Source of the DNA: Providencia alcalifaciens
GTDB lineage: Bacteria > Pseudomonadota > Gammaproteobacteria > Enterobacterales > Enterobacteriaceae
NCBI GenBank assembly: GCA_025961275.1
Contig: JAOQNJ010000001.1
Location: 3,245,353-3,309,352 of the forward strand
Reading direction: 5' to 3'
DNA length: 64,000 bases
Position 1 is the first letter of the stretch; every line of letters starts with the position of its first letter. Made by a program: the position numbers and the translations under genes. The notes under the pieces were generated by a model. It was not told where the DNA came from. It did not search any database and saw nothing but the letters and a program-made list of their open reading frames with translations. Shown piece by piece: positions 29,739 to 37,856 of this stretch.

Positions 29739-30002
29739 TTACTCATAAGTTATTTGAAAAGAAATAGTACTTCGATAGGCGCCAGCTTGTAATTTTTCGG
29801 ATGTTCTTACTGGATGAACATAATATGTCAAAATATTCTGTCCCGGTGATATTAATTCTGGAACACTCTTTTCACCGAATTCAATTTCTTTTCCTTGATA
29901 ATCTGTAAGCCAATTCCAGCTACACCCTCAACTTGTGCTAAATTAGGTTTAAATGGAACCGTAGGCGATAAAAAATGTATTTTAAAGCCTGGTTGTGAAG
30001 TG
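29739..30002 (-). pseudogene. Fimbrial subunit gene fragment, truncated by IS and frameshifted
   Basis: Reading leftward from the IS edge, one frame encodes a pilin-like segment (CLIKADHTSQPGFKIHF, then VEGVAGIGLQ). The rest continues in another frame as DYQGKEIEFGEKSVPEL through a C-terminal strand ending STISFQITYE at the stop 29739-29741. One base appears to be missing near 29905. The 5' part, including signal peptide and start, is absent on the other side of the insertion sequence, so the IS event was accompanied by loss of DNA. It is a dead third pilin gene. Confidence 0.8.
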
Positions 30003-30066
30003 TGATCTGCTTTAATCAAACAGGACACTTTAATAATGGAATATAATCCAATTATTGAGGTGTTAA

Positions 30067-30354
30067 ATGAAAAAACGAACAAACAGGTTTTACACTACTG
30101 AGTTTAAGCAAGAAGCGGTCGCATTAGTCACCGAACAAGGTTATAGCGTCCCAAAAGCGGCAGCTTCATTAGGGATCACCGATAAATTACTTTATAACTG
30201 GAAAGCAAAATTCGATGCTGAACAATCCGGTAGCAGCTTGAATGTCGATGAGAGAGCTGAGCTATTAAGGCTTCGAAAAGAAAATAAAGAACTTAGGATG
30301 GAGAAAGAGATCCTAAAAAAAGCCAGCGCCCTCCTGCTAAAGGAAACCAAGTAG
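30067..30354 (+). CDS. IS3-family transposase OrfA
   Basis: This 95-residue protein has an N-terminal helix-turn-helix (FYTTEFKQEAVAL, then SVPKAAASLGITDKLLYNW) and a C-terminal leucine-zipper-like coiled coil (ELLRLRKENKELRMEKEIL). It binds the element's inverted repeats. GAGG lies 5 nt before ATG 30067. Near its end the run of seven A at 30315-30321, in phase A-AAA-AAA, is a typical slippery site. A -1 shift there enters the OrfB frame with no intervening stop, so the OrfAB fusion transposase would run from 30067 to 31217. Confidence 0.9.
   Translation: MKKRTNRFYTTEFKQEAVALVTEQGYSVPKAAASLGITDKLLYNWKAKFDAEQSGSSLNVDERAELLRLRKENKELRMEKEILKKASALLLKETK
30315..30322 (+). other. Programmed -1 frameshift site of the IS
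   Basis: A7G at 30315-30322 is in phase A AAA AAA relative to OrfA. Reading from 30321 in the -1 frame is open through the OrfB start at 30393. IS3-family members are known to make their transposase in this way. Confidence 0.75.
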
Positions 30355-30392
30355 CGTTTAAAACGATTAAGCAATTATCTTCACAGTTTCCC

Positions 30393-31217
30393 GTGCTGAA
30401 GCTCTGCAAGTTAATGAAAATAAGTCGTTCTGCCTACTATGCTTGGCTTAAACGCCCAGCAAAATTGATCACCGCAGAACAACTTAGCCTGTACCGCAGA
30501 GCCAAAGCTATCTTTGAACAGAGTCGAAATAGCTTAGGTTATAGAATGTTACGTAAACGGTTATGCAAAGAGGGCTTTAGCGTGAGTGCTTATGGCGTTC
30601 AAAAGCTAATGGCTCAGCTTGGCCTAGTCGTCACTCAGCGCGTTGCTTACAAAGTCACCACAAAACGCAAACACAGTGATGCCGTAGCCGATAATTTGCT
30701 CAATCAAAATTTTAATCCTCACGCACCTAACGAAGTGTGGGCGGGTGATGTGACCTATTTAAAAACAGGGGAAGGCTGGATGTATTTAGCCATCGTGATG
30801 GACTTATACTCACGCCGTATTGTGGGTTGGCATATCGATAAACGAATGACGGCAGATTTAGTCAGTAAAGCCTTGATGAAAGCGTATAACTTACGCCAGC
30901 CCGAAAAAGGCTTAGTCTTTCATAGTGATAGAGGCTCTCAATATACGAGTAAGCGATATCGCCGCTTGCTAACAAGCTATGGTATCAGGGCAAGCATGGG
31001 TGATGTTGGAGCCTGTTGGGATAACGCCGTTGTAGAACGATTTTTTGGCAGTTTAAAACACGATTGGGTACTGAAAATCCCTCAGCCGACTCGGAAACAG
31101 ATGAAAGAAGATGTTATCGCGTATATGCGCTATTACAACCTAGAAAGGTTTCATACTGCCAACGGTGATCTGTCCCCAATTGAGTATGAACAAAATTCCT
31201 TAAGAAAAGTGTCCTGA
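30393..31217 (+). CDS. IS3-family transposase OrfB (DDE integrase domain)
   Basis: This is the catalytic half of the transposase. It has the HTH_21 region (RNSLGYRMLRKRL), then the rve core with catalytic residues in WAGDVTYLKT, FHSDRGSQYTS and DNAVVERFFGSLK (D, D, E). It ends ERFHTANGDLSPIEYE, as usual for the family. The annotated start is a GTG at 30393, but the active protein is expected to be the OrfAB frameshift fusion. The reading frame is intact, so the element may still be mobile. Confidence 0.9.
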   Translation: MLKLCKLMKISRSAYYAWLKRPAKLITAEQLSLYRRAKAIFEQSRNSLGYRMLRKRLCKEGFSVSAYGVQKLMAQLGLVVTQRVAYKVTTKRKHSDAVADNLLNQNFNPHAPNEVWAGDVTYLKTGEGWMYLAIVMDLYSRRIVGWHIDKRMTADLVSKALMKAYNLRQPEKGLVFHSDRGSQYTSKRYRRLLTSYGIRASMGDVGACWDNAVVERFFGSLKHDWVLKIPQPTRKQMKEDVIAYMRYYNLERFHTANGDLSPIEYEQNSLRKVS

Positions 31218-31234
31218 TTTAGTTGCGCAGAACA

Positions 31235-31844
31235 GAATTATACTTGTCAGGCAATTTGCACAATTTGGTTTATTTTGTTGCGTTGATAATTTTTTCATTT
31301 TTTATTTTTTTTCTTTTAATTCAGTATGTTGATTAGTTACTTGCTAAAAAAATACTATTTTTTACTTATATTTACGCATTAACGTTTTGGTGTTATATTT
31401 TTATTTCTTAATGAGTTATATTTACAATATAATTATCTTTACTATATTGGTTAGCTAAATGTTTATTTCGGAATTGATTCAAATATCACTTTTATAGTAG
31501 GCTAAAAATGATTTAATATTTTCAGTAAATTGGTGTAAATATAGTCAAAAAAAACTGGTTTTACTTAAAATAAGCAATACACTTATTATGAGTAATTAAT
31601 TTATGACATGCCATAAATGTAGAATATATAAAATTTATATCTAACAGATAAATAACATTATTTATTGAGTGGTTTTTAGGTCTGTGAAAGTTGAGTGTTT
31701 AATATTTGATTTTATAAATAGAGAACGAAGAATATCTCTATTTTAGAAAATCAAATTGCTAAATAGATGAGTTTATTCTTCGTGTTTAGTCCATATTCAC
31801 TACTAATGGAATTTTATTTAGTAATGTAATGATAATAAATTGAG
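31235..31844. other. AT-rich gap between the IS and the recombinase
   Basis: These 610 bp contain no supported gene. They are very AT-rich and hold a long imperfect inverted repeat (31704-31756). In intact fimbrial loci a major pilin promoter and its invertible switch would lie downstream of such a recombinase; only remnants could be here. Confidence 0.5.
31704..31756. repeat. 21-bp imperfect inverted repeat after the recombinase gene
   Basis: ATTTGATTTTATAAATAGAGA (31704-31724) is nearly complementary to 31735-31756 with a 10-nt loop. ACGAAGAATA in the loop (31725-31734) is also repeated inverted at 31773-31782. It may be a terminator for the recombinase or a leftover of an invertible switch. 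Confidence 0.5.
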
Positions 31845-32402
31845 TTACTGATCAGACCATATACCACTAAATCTTTTTTCATTACTTGCCGTATAAATTA
31901 CCGTGTGGGCAATGTTCCGATGACCTAAATAATCTTGAATTAATCGTGTATCGCGCCCTAAATCTGCTAACGCATAACCACAAGCATGCCTAAGCATATG
32001 AGGATGCAATTTAATAGGAAGACCGGCAATTTTTCCATATTGTTCAAATAGACGGTATATCTGATAACGACAAATCATACTTCCTTTTTGTGAAATAAAT
32101 AACCAATCACCGTCAGACAGTTTCCATGATTCTCTATCAGATAACCAATTTTCTAGCGCGGCAAATTCTTCAGGAACAATCGGCTGTACCGTTGATAGCC
32201 CTCCTTTCAATCGTCGTATATAAATAACACGTTGCTCTAAATCAATATCGCCTATTGTAATATGAGTAAGCTCACTCACTCTTAACCCGTGTAAAAAGCT
32301 CATGAGTAATATGCAGTAATCTCGTTTTGGATAGCGCCCATGCTCTGTGGCTTTCAATAAAGCGTTAACTTCTGTGCGTGTGATAAATTTACGTTTTTGC
32401 AT
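31845..32402 (-). CDS. FimB/FimE/MrpI-type tyrosine recombinase
   Basis: The 185-residue protein is the short, single-catalytic-domain integrase type that inverts fimbrial promoters. Catalytic residues are Arg41 (HGLRVSEL), His135 and Arg138 (HPHMLRH), His161 (YLGHRN) and Tyr170 (HTVIYTA), so it looks active. It reads towards the fimbrial remnant, as fimB and fimE do towards fimA in E. coli. No matching pair of recombination half-sites with an intact pilin operon is visible, so it seems orphaned by the deletion at the IS. It may act on another switch in the genome. Confidence 0.88.
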   Translation of the reverse strand: MQKRKFITRTEVNALLKATEHGRYPKRDYCILLMSFLHGLRVSELTHITIGDIDLEQRVIYIRRLKGGLSTVQPIVPEEFAALENWLSDRESWKLSDGDWLFISQKGSMICRYQIYRLFEQYGKIAGLPIKLHPHMLRHACGYALADLGRDTRLIQDYLGHRNIAHTVIYTASNEKRFSGIWSDQ

Positions 32403-33072
32403 TATATTATTTTTACCTAGTGATATGATGCTACATTTAAATAGAGCTAACCCATTAATTTATAGCAATAAAAATAGATTTTCCTGACTTGTTACTATTA
32501 CGGACGGTAAACCTTTTGCTTGAGTATGATTACCTTAAATAAAGGCTTTTACTTTGAACAAAAATTGCCACTGAAAGGTCAATAGCCTTTAGTAAAAAGA
32601 GGATCTCTAAAAAATAATTACATTTAAAGTCAATACGTTTACTTTATGGCTCGTAAAATTCAAATCTCGTGCACTAGGAATATATCGTAAAATGAAGATT
32701 ACGGAGACTCTCTATTACATTTGAAAAAAGAATAGGTGTGCGAACGATCCCTGAATTTCAGTGTTTAAAATATTATAAAAAGAAAAGGTCTACATCCTAG
32801 CCCACTGATACTGGGTTTTGTCGTCGATGTATGTTTAGTATGCGATGAATTAATGAAATCTAATTTTGGTTCTTATATAGGGGTAACCTTGTCTCTGGGA
32901 GCACAATGGCTTAAAGAGAAAATGTTTTAATTTTAACTGTTTTTGATCAAGGAGTGAGGAGAAATAGACCGATCCCACATCGATAGTAAACTAATCTGCA
33001 AGAATCGCTAAGTAATGCATATGGCTATTTGTTAGCATCGGTTGCAACAGAAGCTAACGGACTTAGTAAGTA
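32403..33072. other. Gap between the recombinase and the LPS kinase gene
   Basis: No gene can be supported in these 670 bp. The first part holds copy B of a leader segment also found at 25.7 kb. A 40-codon open stretch ending at 32930 and another around 32626-32720 look like noise or decayed coding sequence; I recognise neither. Confidence 0.45.
32535..32597 (+). repeat. Leader segment duplicated at 25.7 kb (copy B)
   Basis: It shares TTAAATAAAGGCTTTTA and several later short blocks in order with 25736-25798. Copy A sits directly in front of the epimerase; copy B lies about 475 bp before the waaY-like gene and is followed by no recognisable gene. Confidence 0.55.
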
Positions 33073-33777
33073 ATGAATAATATAATAACGACAAAGAAAA
33101 ACGGGTATCGGGTATATCAAAAAGAGAGTGCTATCGATTATTGGCAGATCATTGATGATTATACTCAAGGGAAACTAGCCGGTAAAAATCTGAATAGTGG
33201 GAATATTGAGCGTAGCGTTGCTCGTATCAGCGTTGAAGGAAAAAGCTATATTATTAAATGTGAAAAAGAACGCGATAGCCGTTTTGAAAAACGGATTATG
33301 AGAATGCTATCTGGTCCCTACTTTTCACGTTTATTATATCGGCTGGTACGTGCACAAAACCAAGGTTGCACTATCACCAATGATATCTACTTTGTGGCAG
33401 AAAAAATGCATTGTCGCGAATCCCTTGAAACATGGATTATTGCAGAATATGTTGAAGGTATCGTCCTTTCTGAAATTAGTGATATCACGCCTTATTACCC
33501 TGAAATAACTGCATTAGTTAATCAGCTACATTCATATGGGCTAGCATCAAATGATATTCATGCCGGTAATTTTGTCTTGACGGATGAAGGCATTAAAATT
33601 ATTGATTTATCAGACTTTGGTAGTTTTGCGATTTGCAGGGCTAATGATTTAATTGCTTTAAAGCGCTTTTATGGCATCAATCCTGATAAGAAAAGCCTGA
33701 CATATCGTTTTATTATGCTAAGAAATAGTATTCGTCATTGGTCGCGCAAAATGAGAGGCAAAAAAACTCGTCTGTAG
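33073..33777 (+). CDS. waaY: LPS core heptose kinase, WaaY-like
   Basis: The 234-residue cytoplasmic protein is a lipopolysaccharide kinase of the RfaY type (E. coli about 232 residues). The kinase-fold catalytic elements are LHSYGLASNDIHAGNFVL (HxxDxxxxN-like loop) and IIDLSDFG (metal-binding DxxDFG). The N-terminal lobe has SYIIKCEKERDSRFEKRI with the ATP-binding lysine. It would phosphorylate heptose II of the inner core. It lies 17 kb from the main waa locus, which holds waaQ, waaG and waaP but no waaY, so it may complete that pathway from a distance. ATG 33073 has only a weak ribosome site. Confidence 0.8.
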   Translation: MNNIITTKKNGYRVYQKESAIDYWQIIDDYTQGKLAGKNLNSGNIERSVARISVEGKSYIIKCEKERDSRFEKRIMRMLSGPYFSRLLYRLVRAQNQGCTITNDIYFVAEKMHCRESLETWIIAEYVEGIVLSEISDITPYYPEITALVNQLHSYGLASNDIHAGNFVLTDEGIKIIDLSDFGSFAICRANDLIALKRFYGINPDKKSLTYRFIMLRNSIRHWSRKMRGKKTRL

Positions 33778-33795
33778 ATGTGTCATATCGGTGGC

Positions 33796-33820
33796 TATCA
33801 TAATTCAAGTTGCATCGCCT
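33796..33820. repeat. Half copy of the intergenic inverted-repeat family
   Basis: TAATTCAAGTTGCATCGCCT matches the core of the elements at 25.6 and 60.5 kb. A complete opposite end is not evident, though a TCTCGAATTG segment lies at 33835-33844. It is placed between convergent waaY-like and thiM genes. Confidence 0.45.
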
Positions 33821-33854
33821 ATTGTCTCGATATATCTCGAATTGTTTTAGTAAA

Positions 33855-34631
33855 TTAATTATTTGGTTGGAATAATGCATCAAGAAATTCAGGAATAAAG
33901 CTACCTGTACCGCGGCATTTTTGCTTCGCAGTTTCTCCAGCTTGTTTCATGATAGCGCAAGCCCCCGCGATATTGTTCAGCCGATCCCCTGGTAGTGTAC
34001 AACTTGCCGCGACGACCGCAGATAGCCCACAACCGGTACCGACAACGCGTGTCATAATAAGATCACCACCCGAGAGAGCAATCGTTCTTTCCCCATCGGT
34101 GACATAATCAATCCCTCCACTAATGACAACAATGGTTTTGGCCTCTCGCGCTAAAGATTGTGCAGCGGGTAAAGCATCATTTGTGGTATTTAGCGAATCT
34201 ACACCGCGTCCACCATGGCTGGCACCAGCAAGTGCCATGATTTCAGATGCATTGCCACGAATCGCCGCAGGTTGCAGTGTCAGCAGTTCATGACAAAAAT
34301 AAGTACGAAAAGACAGCGCTCCCGCAGCCACGGGATCTAAAACCCAAGGTTTCCTTGCATTTATTGCACTATGAACCGCTAGGCGCATGGCAGACTGGCT
34401 ATCTGTTGTTAATGTGCCAACATTAATCAGTAACCCATCTGCAATAGCGGCAAATTGCTCTGCTTCCTCGGGTTCGATAACCATTGCAGGTGAGCAGCCT
34501 AATGCTAACAAAATATTGGCGGTGAAAGTTTGTACAACATCATTAGTCATGCAATGGATGAGAGGTGAATGCTCGATAAATTGGTTTCGTACTTGCGAAA
34601 CGTCAATTGCTGTCATGGTTTCAAATTGCAT
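33855..34631 (-). CDS. thiM: Hydroxyethylthiazole kinase
   Basis: ThiM phosphorylates 4-methyl-5-(2-hydroxyethyl)thiazole for thiamine salvage. From the ATG at 34631, preceded by AGGAGAG, it is 258 residues (E. coli 262); the earlier in-frame ATG at 34649 overlaps the region before the ribosome site. Visible motifs are [43 protein letters not shown] and [14 protein letters not shown], the last holding the catalytic cysteine. It follows the ROK regulator gene by 45 bp on the same strand. No thiD or thiE is adjacent and I see no TPP riboswitch before it. Salvage could pair with the ThDP-dependent Oxc, but this is loose inference. Confidence 0.93.
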   Translation of the reverse strand: MQFETMTAIDVSQVRNQFIEHSPLIHCMTNDVVQTFTANILLALGCSPAMVIEPEEAEQFAAIADGLLINVGTLTTDSQSAMRLAVHSAINARKPWVLDPVAAGALSFRTYFCHELLTLQPAAIRGNASEIMALAGASHGGRGVDSLNTTNDALPAAQSLAREAKTIVVISGGIDYVTDGERTIALSGGDLIMTRVVGTGCGLSAVVAASCTLPGDRLNNIAGACAIMKQAGETAKQKCRGTGSFIPEFLDALFQPNN

Positions 34632-34676
34632 TTTCTCTCCTAGCCACATGGTAAAAATTACGTCTGATGTTTGATA

Positions 34677-35879
34677 TTAATCTGCCAGATATTTTTCTAA
34701 CACCATGCCACCTGCACCTTGAGCGACGATCTCATAAGAATCATTCGCGGCAAAAATCTGCGTTTTAATGTTTGGGAATGTTGACATTTTTTCCTCTATC
34801 GATCTTTTTGTCATCTCAAAGAAATGATTTTTTGGCGTTAACGTCCCACCGCAGACAACGACATCAGGTTGCAAGGTTAAAATGGTATTGGCAATCGCAA
34901 TACCATAATAATATGCCGCTTGCTCGAGAGCTTCTAAACATAGCTTATCATCAGCAGCGAGTGCCTGAAAAATAATGTGATAATTAATTTCTGATTCAGA
35001 TTTCACTAGTTCATTAATGATCGATGATTTACCTAAGCGAAATTGCTGGATAACACGAGATTTAATCGCAGATAGCGAGCTGTATTGTTTTAAGCAGCCA
35101 AATGAACCACATTCACAACGTTGGCCATTAATATCAATGGTCGTATGACCAAAAGCCTGCGCCGTGCTTATTGGCGCGGGTGCAAATGTGTTGTTGATAA
35201 TAGTACAACTACGGATATCTGTATCGCAGGTGGTAAATAAAAAACGTTGGCTTTCTGAATTATATCTCAGCCGGTATTCAGCAAGCGCTGCGAAAGTAAT
35301 ACCGCTGCCTAATGTGATAAAGCAAGGAATTTTATTATTAATATAGTTAAAAAGATCGGTAATCCTTGAGTTGTAATCGCTGAGAGCAATTTTGTCTCGC
35401 TCTAAGATATGGTCAATGGCAATACCAATCCCAAGAATTTTTTCTATGGTCAGTTGATGATCCGATAATAGCTGTTTAACTTTTATTGAAAGGTAATCGA
35501 GCATATCTTCCGCTGCCTCAAAGTGTTCATTCTTAATTTTTATCATACCTAAAATATCTAATTTTAGATTGAGTAACAAAATAGTCGAATAGAGATCGCT
35601 CATTTCAATGCCGACAACATATCCATCATCCGAATTGATGCTATACAAAATTGGTTTTCGGCCTCCTGTTGATTCTCCTAATTCAGACGTCGAAATGAGT
35701 TGGCTCTTACTTAATTCATCCAGCAATCTTGCACAGGTGGCAGGTTTCATACTTGCCAGAGAGGCCAATGCTTCTGCTCTTACTGGCCCATGATTGAGGA
35801 TCAACCGAAATAGCATTTTGAGTTTTCGGGTTTTTGAATTCTTCGAGGTGCGAAATTCATTCAATAGTGTAAGTAACAA
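34677..35879 (-). CDS. ROK-family transcriptional regulator (NagC/Mlc-like)
   Basis: The 400-residue protein has an N-terminal winged helix (residues 20-70, AEALASLASMKPATCARLLDEL) and a ROK domain. The zinc motif is CECGSFGCLKQY near residue 263. The sugar-kinase ATP motif usual in ROK kinases is degenerate, fitting a regulator. It appears to start with TTG at 35879, preceded by AGGTGAT; no suitable ATG is near. It diverges from xapA and is followed by thiM, so it may control either; nothing in the sequence fixes its ligand. Confidence 0.8.
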   Translation of the reverse strand: MLLTLLNEFRTSKNSKTRKLKMLFRLILNHGPVRAEALASLASMKPATCARLLDELSKSQLISTSELGESTGGRKPILYSINSDDGYVVGIEMSDLYSTILLLNLKLDILGMIKIKNEHFEAAEDMLDYLSIKVKQLLSDHQLTIEKILGIGIAIDHILERDKIALSDYNSRITDLFNYINNKIPCFITLGSGITFAALAEYRLRYNSESQRFLFTTCDTDIRSCTIINNTFAPAPISTAQAFGHTTIDINGQRCECGSFGCLKQYSSLSAIKSRVIQQFRLGKSSIINELVKSESEINYHIIFQALAADDKLCLEALEQAAYYYGIAIANTILTLQPDVVVCGGTLTPKNHFFEMTKRSIEEKMSTFPNIKTQIFAANDSYEIVAQGAGGMVLEKYLAD

Positions 35880-36067
35880 GCCATCACCTTTTTTATTATT
35901 AAGACATGCTGCGCCAAAGATTAGCAGATTTACTGAAAAAGCTCTGCTGATTGGTGAATATCATACCGAGAAACTTTTTCTTAAAATGAGATTAAGATCG
36001 CTGATCCGTTTTAAAATTGCTTTATCATCTTCTCATTATCTTTTTTAGTACTATTTCGGAGATTTCC

Positions 36068-36886
36068 ATGCATAACACTAACGATATTTTAGAAAGCCTG
36101 CGTTTTATCGAATCACGTACAGACATGAAACCGACAGTTGGTATTATTTTAGGTTCTGGTTTAGGCCCATTCGCAGACACATTAGAAAATGCGATTCATA
36201 TCCCTTATAGTGACATTCCTCATTTTGCAAAATCCGAAGCTGTTGGTCATGCAAATGAATTAGTTATCGGTACTATCGCAGGTAAAACAGTGGTAGCAAT
36301 GAAAGGGCGCTTCCACTATTACGAAGGTTATACCCTCGACCAAGTCACTTTCCCTGTGCGTCTTATGAAAGCACTGGGTGTAGAAAAATTGATTATCACT
36401 AACGCATGTGGCGCGGTAAATACCGACTTCAATCCTGGCGACCTGATGATCATCACTGACCATATTAACCTAACAGCAAATAACCCTCTGATGGGGCCAA
36501 ATAACCCAGAATTAGGTGTTCGTTTCTTAGATGTGAGCGAGGTTTACAATAAAGAATTACGCCAAACGATCGAAGATGTGGCTAAAGAGCAAGGTGTTGT
36601 TTTACGCCAAGGTGTTTATGCTTGGTGGACTGGTCCAACATATGAAACTCCAGCTGAAATTCGCATGATAAGAACGCTTGGTGCGGATGCGGTAGGTATG
36701 TCAACGGTGCCTGAAGCATTAATCGCTCATCATTCACAAATCAAAACCGTAGGTATTTCCTGCCTAACAAATATGGCTTGCGGTATTTTAGAGCAACCAT
36801 TAAGCCACGATGAAGTGATTGAAACGGCTGAAAAAGTGAAAGCGACTTTCCTGAATTTAGTAATAGGTGTGATTGCTCGTTTCTAA
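36068..36886 (+). CDS. xapA: Purine-nucleoside phosphorylase, XapA/PNP-II type
   Basis: This trimeric-type purine nucleoside phosphorylase cleaves inosine, guanosine or xanthosine with phosphate. From ATG 36068 (after CGGAGA) it is 272 residues, like E. coli XapA (277). Motifs are GIILGSGLG near residue 25 (phosphate loop), GHANELV, GRFHYYEGY, TNACGAVN, and DAVGMSTVPEALIAHH with TNMACGI. Two transporter genes follow, the second of the nucleoside-H+ symporter type, so this is a purine nucleoside uptake and breakdown operon. Whether it favours xanthosine cannot be read from sequence. Confidence 0.9.
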   Translation: MHNTNDILESLRFIESRTDMKPTVGIILGSGLGPFADTLENAIHIPYSDIPHFAKSEAVGHANELVIGTIAGKTVVAMKGRFHYYEGYTLDQVTFPVRLMKALGVEKLIITNACGAVNTDFNPGDLMIITDHINLTANNPLMGPNNPELGVRFLDVSEVYNKELRQTIEDVAKEQGVVLRQGVYAWWTGPTYETPAEIRMIRTLGADAVGMSTVPEALIAHHSQIKTVGISCLTNMACGILEQPLSHDEVIETAEKVKATFLNLVIGVIARF

Positions 36887-36938
36887 CTTATTCTCGAAAT
36901 AATATAAAGAATGCCATAGGAAGTCGGTGGGTATTGAA

Positions 36939-37856
36939 ATGAAATTAAAAGGTCTGATTTTAGTTTCGCTAGGCGCTTGCAGCTATGGCATTTTATCAAC
37001 ATTGGTTGTATTAGCCTATCAGGCAGGGTTTTCCTTAAATGATGTCATAGGCAGTCAAACGGTATTAGGTGCTATTTTACTCTGGTTATTTGTTGTGTTA
37101 GCTGCAGCAATCAGAAAAAAATCGCTTAGCTGGCCGACACGTAAACAATCAATTTTGATGTTATTCACGGGAACAACAACAGGTTTAACTGGGTTGCTGT
37201 ACTATGCATCACTACAATATTTATCGCCAGCTTTAGGGGTTGTACTATTTTTACAATTTACTTGGATAGGTGTAGCGATTAATGCTGTTATGGCTCGGCA
37301 AATACCCGCACCAATGACTATAGTGTCGGTGTTATTTATTTTAGCGGGAACCTTATTGGCGACCGGATTACTGAATAGCTCGGATATTCAGTTTCACTGG
37401 CTCGGCATTGTGTTAGGGCTATGCGCTGCACTTTCTAATGCAATACGTATATATGTCAGTGGCGCGCTTGCGGTTAAAACTGACCCAATGATGCGTTCAG
37501 CAATTATGGTCACAGGTGGAGCAATTTTGACATCAATTGTTGTACCACCAACATTTTTACTGGATGTTGCAACGTTTAATTCACTGTTTTTTTCTTACGG
37601 ATTACCTCTGGCCTTCTTTGGTTCTTTCTTTGGTATGTGGATGTTTGCTAAAGGCGCTCCGCTTATCGGAACCAGTTTGGCAACAATATTAAGTTCAATG
37701 CAGCTACCGGTAACTATCTTATTATCCGTTACCGTATTACATCTACCTCTTGAATTCATTCAGTTCGTTGGCGTTGCTATCATTCTATTTGGAGTAGCTA
37801 TCGCTGAACTGAAAATAAAAACAATTAAATATAACTCCAAACGGAGCCTTGTATGA
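36939..37856 (+). CDS. EamA/DMT-superfamily transporter
   Basis: The 305-residue inner-membrane protein has ten hydrophobic helices in two EamA repeats. It starts GACSYGILSTLVVLAY and has the repeat-internal P-x-x-x motifs typical of drug/metabolite transporters. An in-frame GTG at 36927 is possible, but ATG 36939 is better spaced from GGTGGG. The stop overlaps the next start as ATGA. Placement between a nucleoside phosphorylase and a nucleoside permease suggests export or uptake of a purine or pentose-related metabolite; the substrate is unknown. Confidence 0.8.
   Translation: MKLKGLILVSLGACSYGILSTLVVLAYQAGFSLNDVIGSQTVLGAILLWLFVVLAAAIRKKSLSWPTRKQSILMLFTGTTTGLTGLLYYASLQYLSPALGVVLFLQFTWIGVAINAVMARQIPAPMTIVSVLFILAGTLLATGLLNSSDIQFHWLGIVLGLCAALSNAIRIYVSGALAVKTDPMMRSAIMVTGGAILTSIVVPPTFLLDVATFNSLFFSYGLPLAFFGSFFGMWMFAKGAPLIGTSLATILSSMQLPVTILLSVTVLHLPLEFIQFVGVAIILFGVAIAELKIKTIKYNSKRSLV

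Larger units (their letters stand above)
30003..31234 (+). mobile_element. IS3-family insertion sequence
   Basis: The element has imperfect terminal inverted repeats of about 29 bp. Both ends begin TG, share TCTGC at positions 4-8 and end in CAGGACACTTT. It is 1232 bp long and encodes overlapping-frame OrfA and OrfB with a DDE transposase. I see no target-site duplication: flanks GTG on the left and GAA on the right differ. The interrupted fimbrial gene does not resume on the right, which suggests an adjacent deletion. The member name cannot be given from sequence alone. Confidence 0.88.

Noticed and set aside
30000-31237. Target-site duplication flanking the IS
   Set aside because: The flanking triplets differ (GTG and GAA), and shifting the ends by one or two bases does not produce a match.
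32770-32930. Short open stretch ending LSLGAQWLKEKMF
   Set aside because: About 50 codons without a start or ribosome site and no family I recognise; it may be decayed coding DNA, but this cannot be supported.
34632-34676. TPP riboswitch before thiM
   Set aside because: Only 45 bp separate thiM from the preceding gene, too short for the aptamer, and no THI-box motif is seen.
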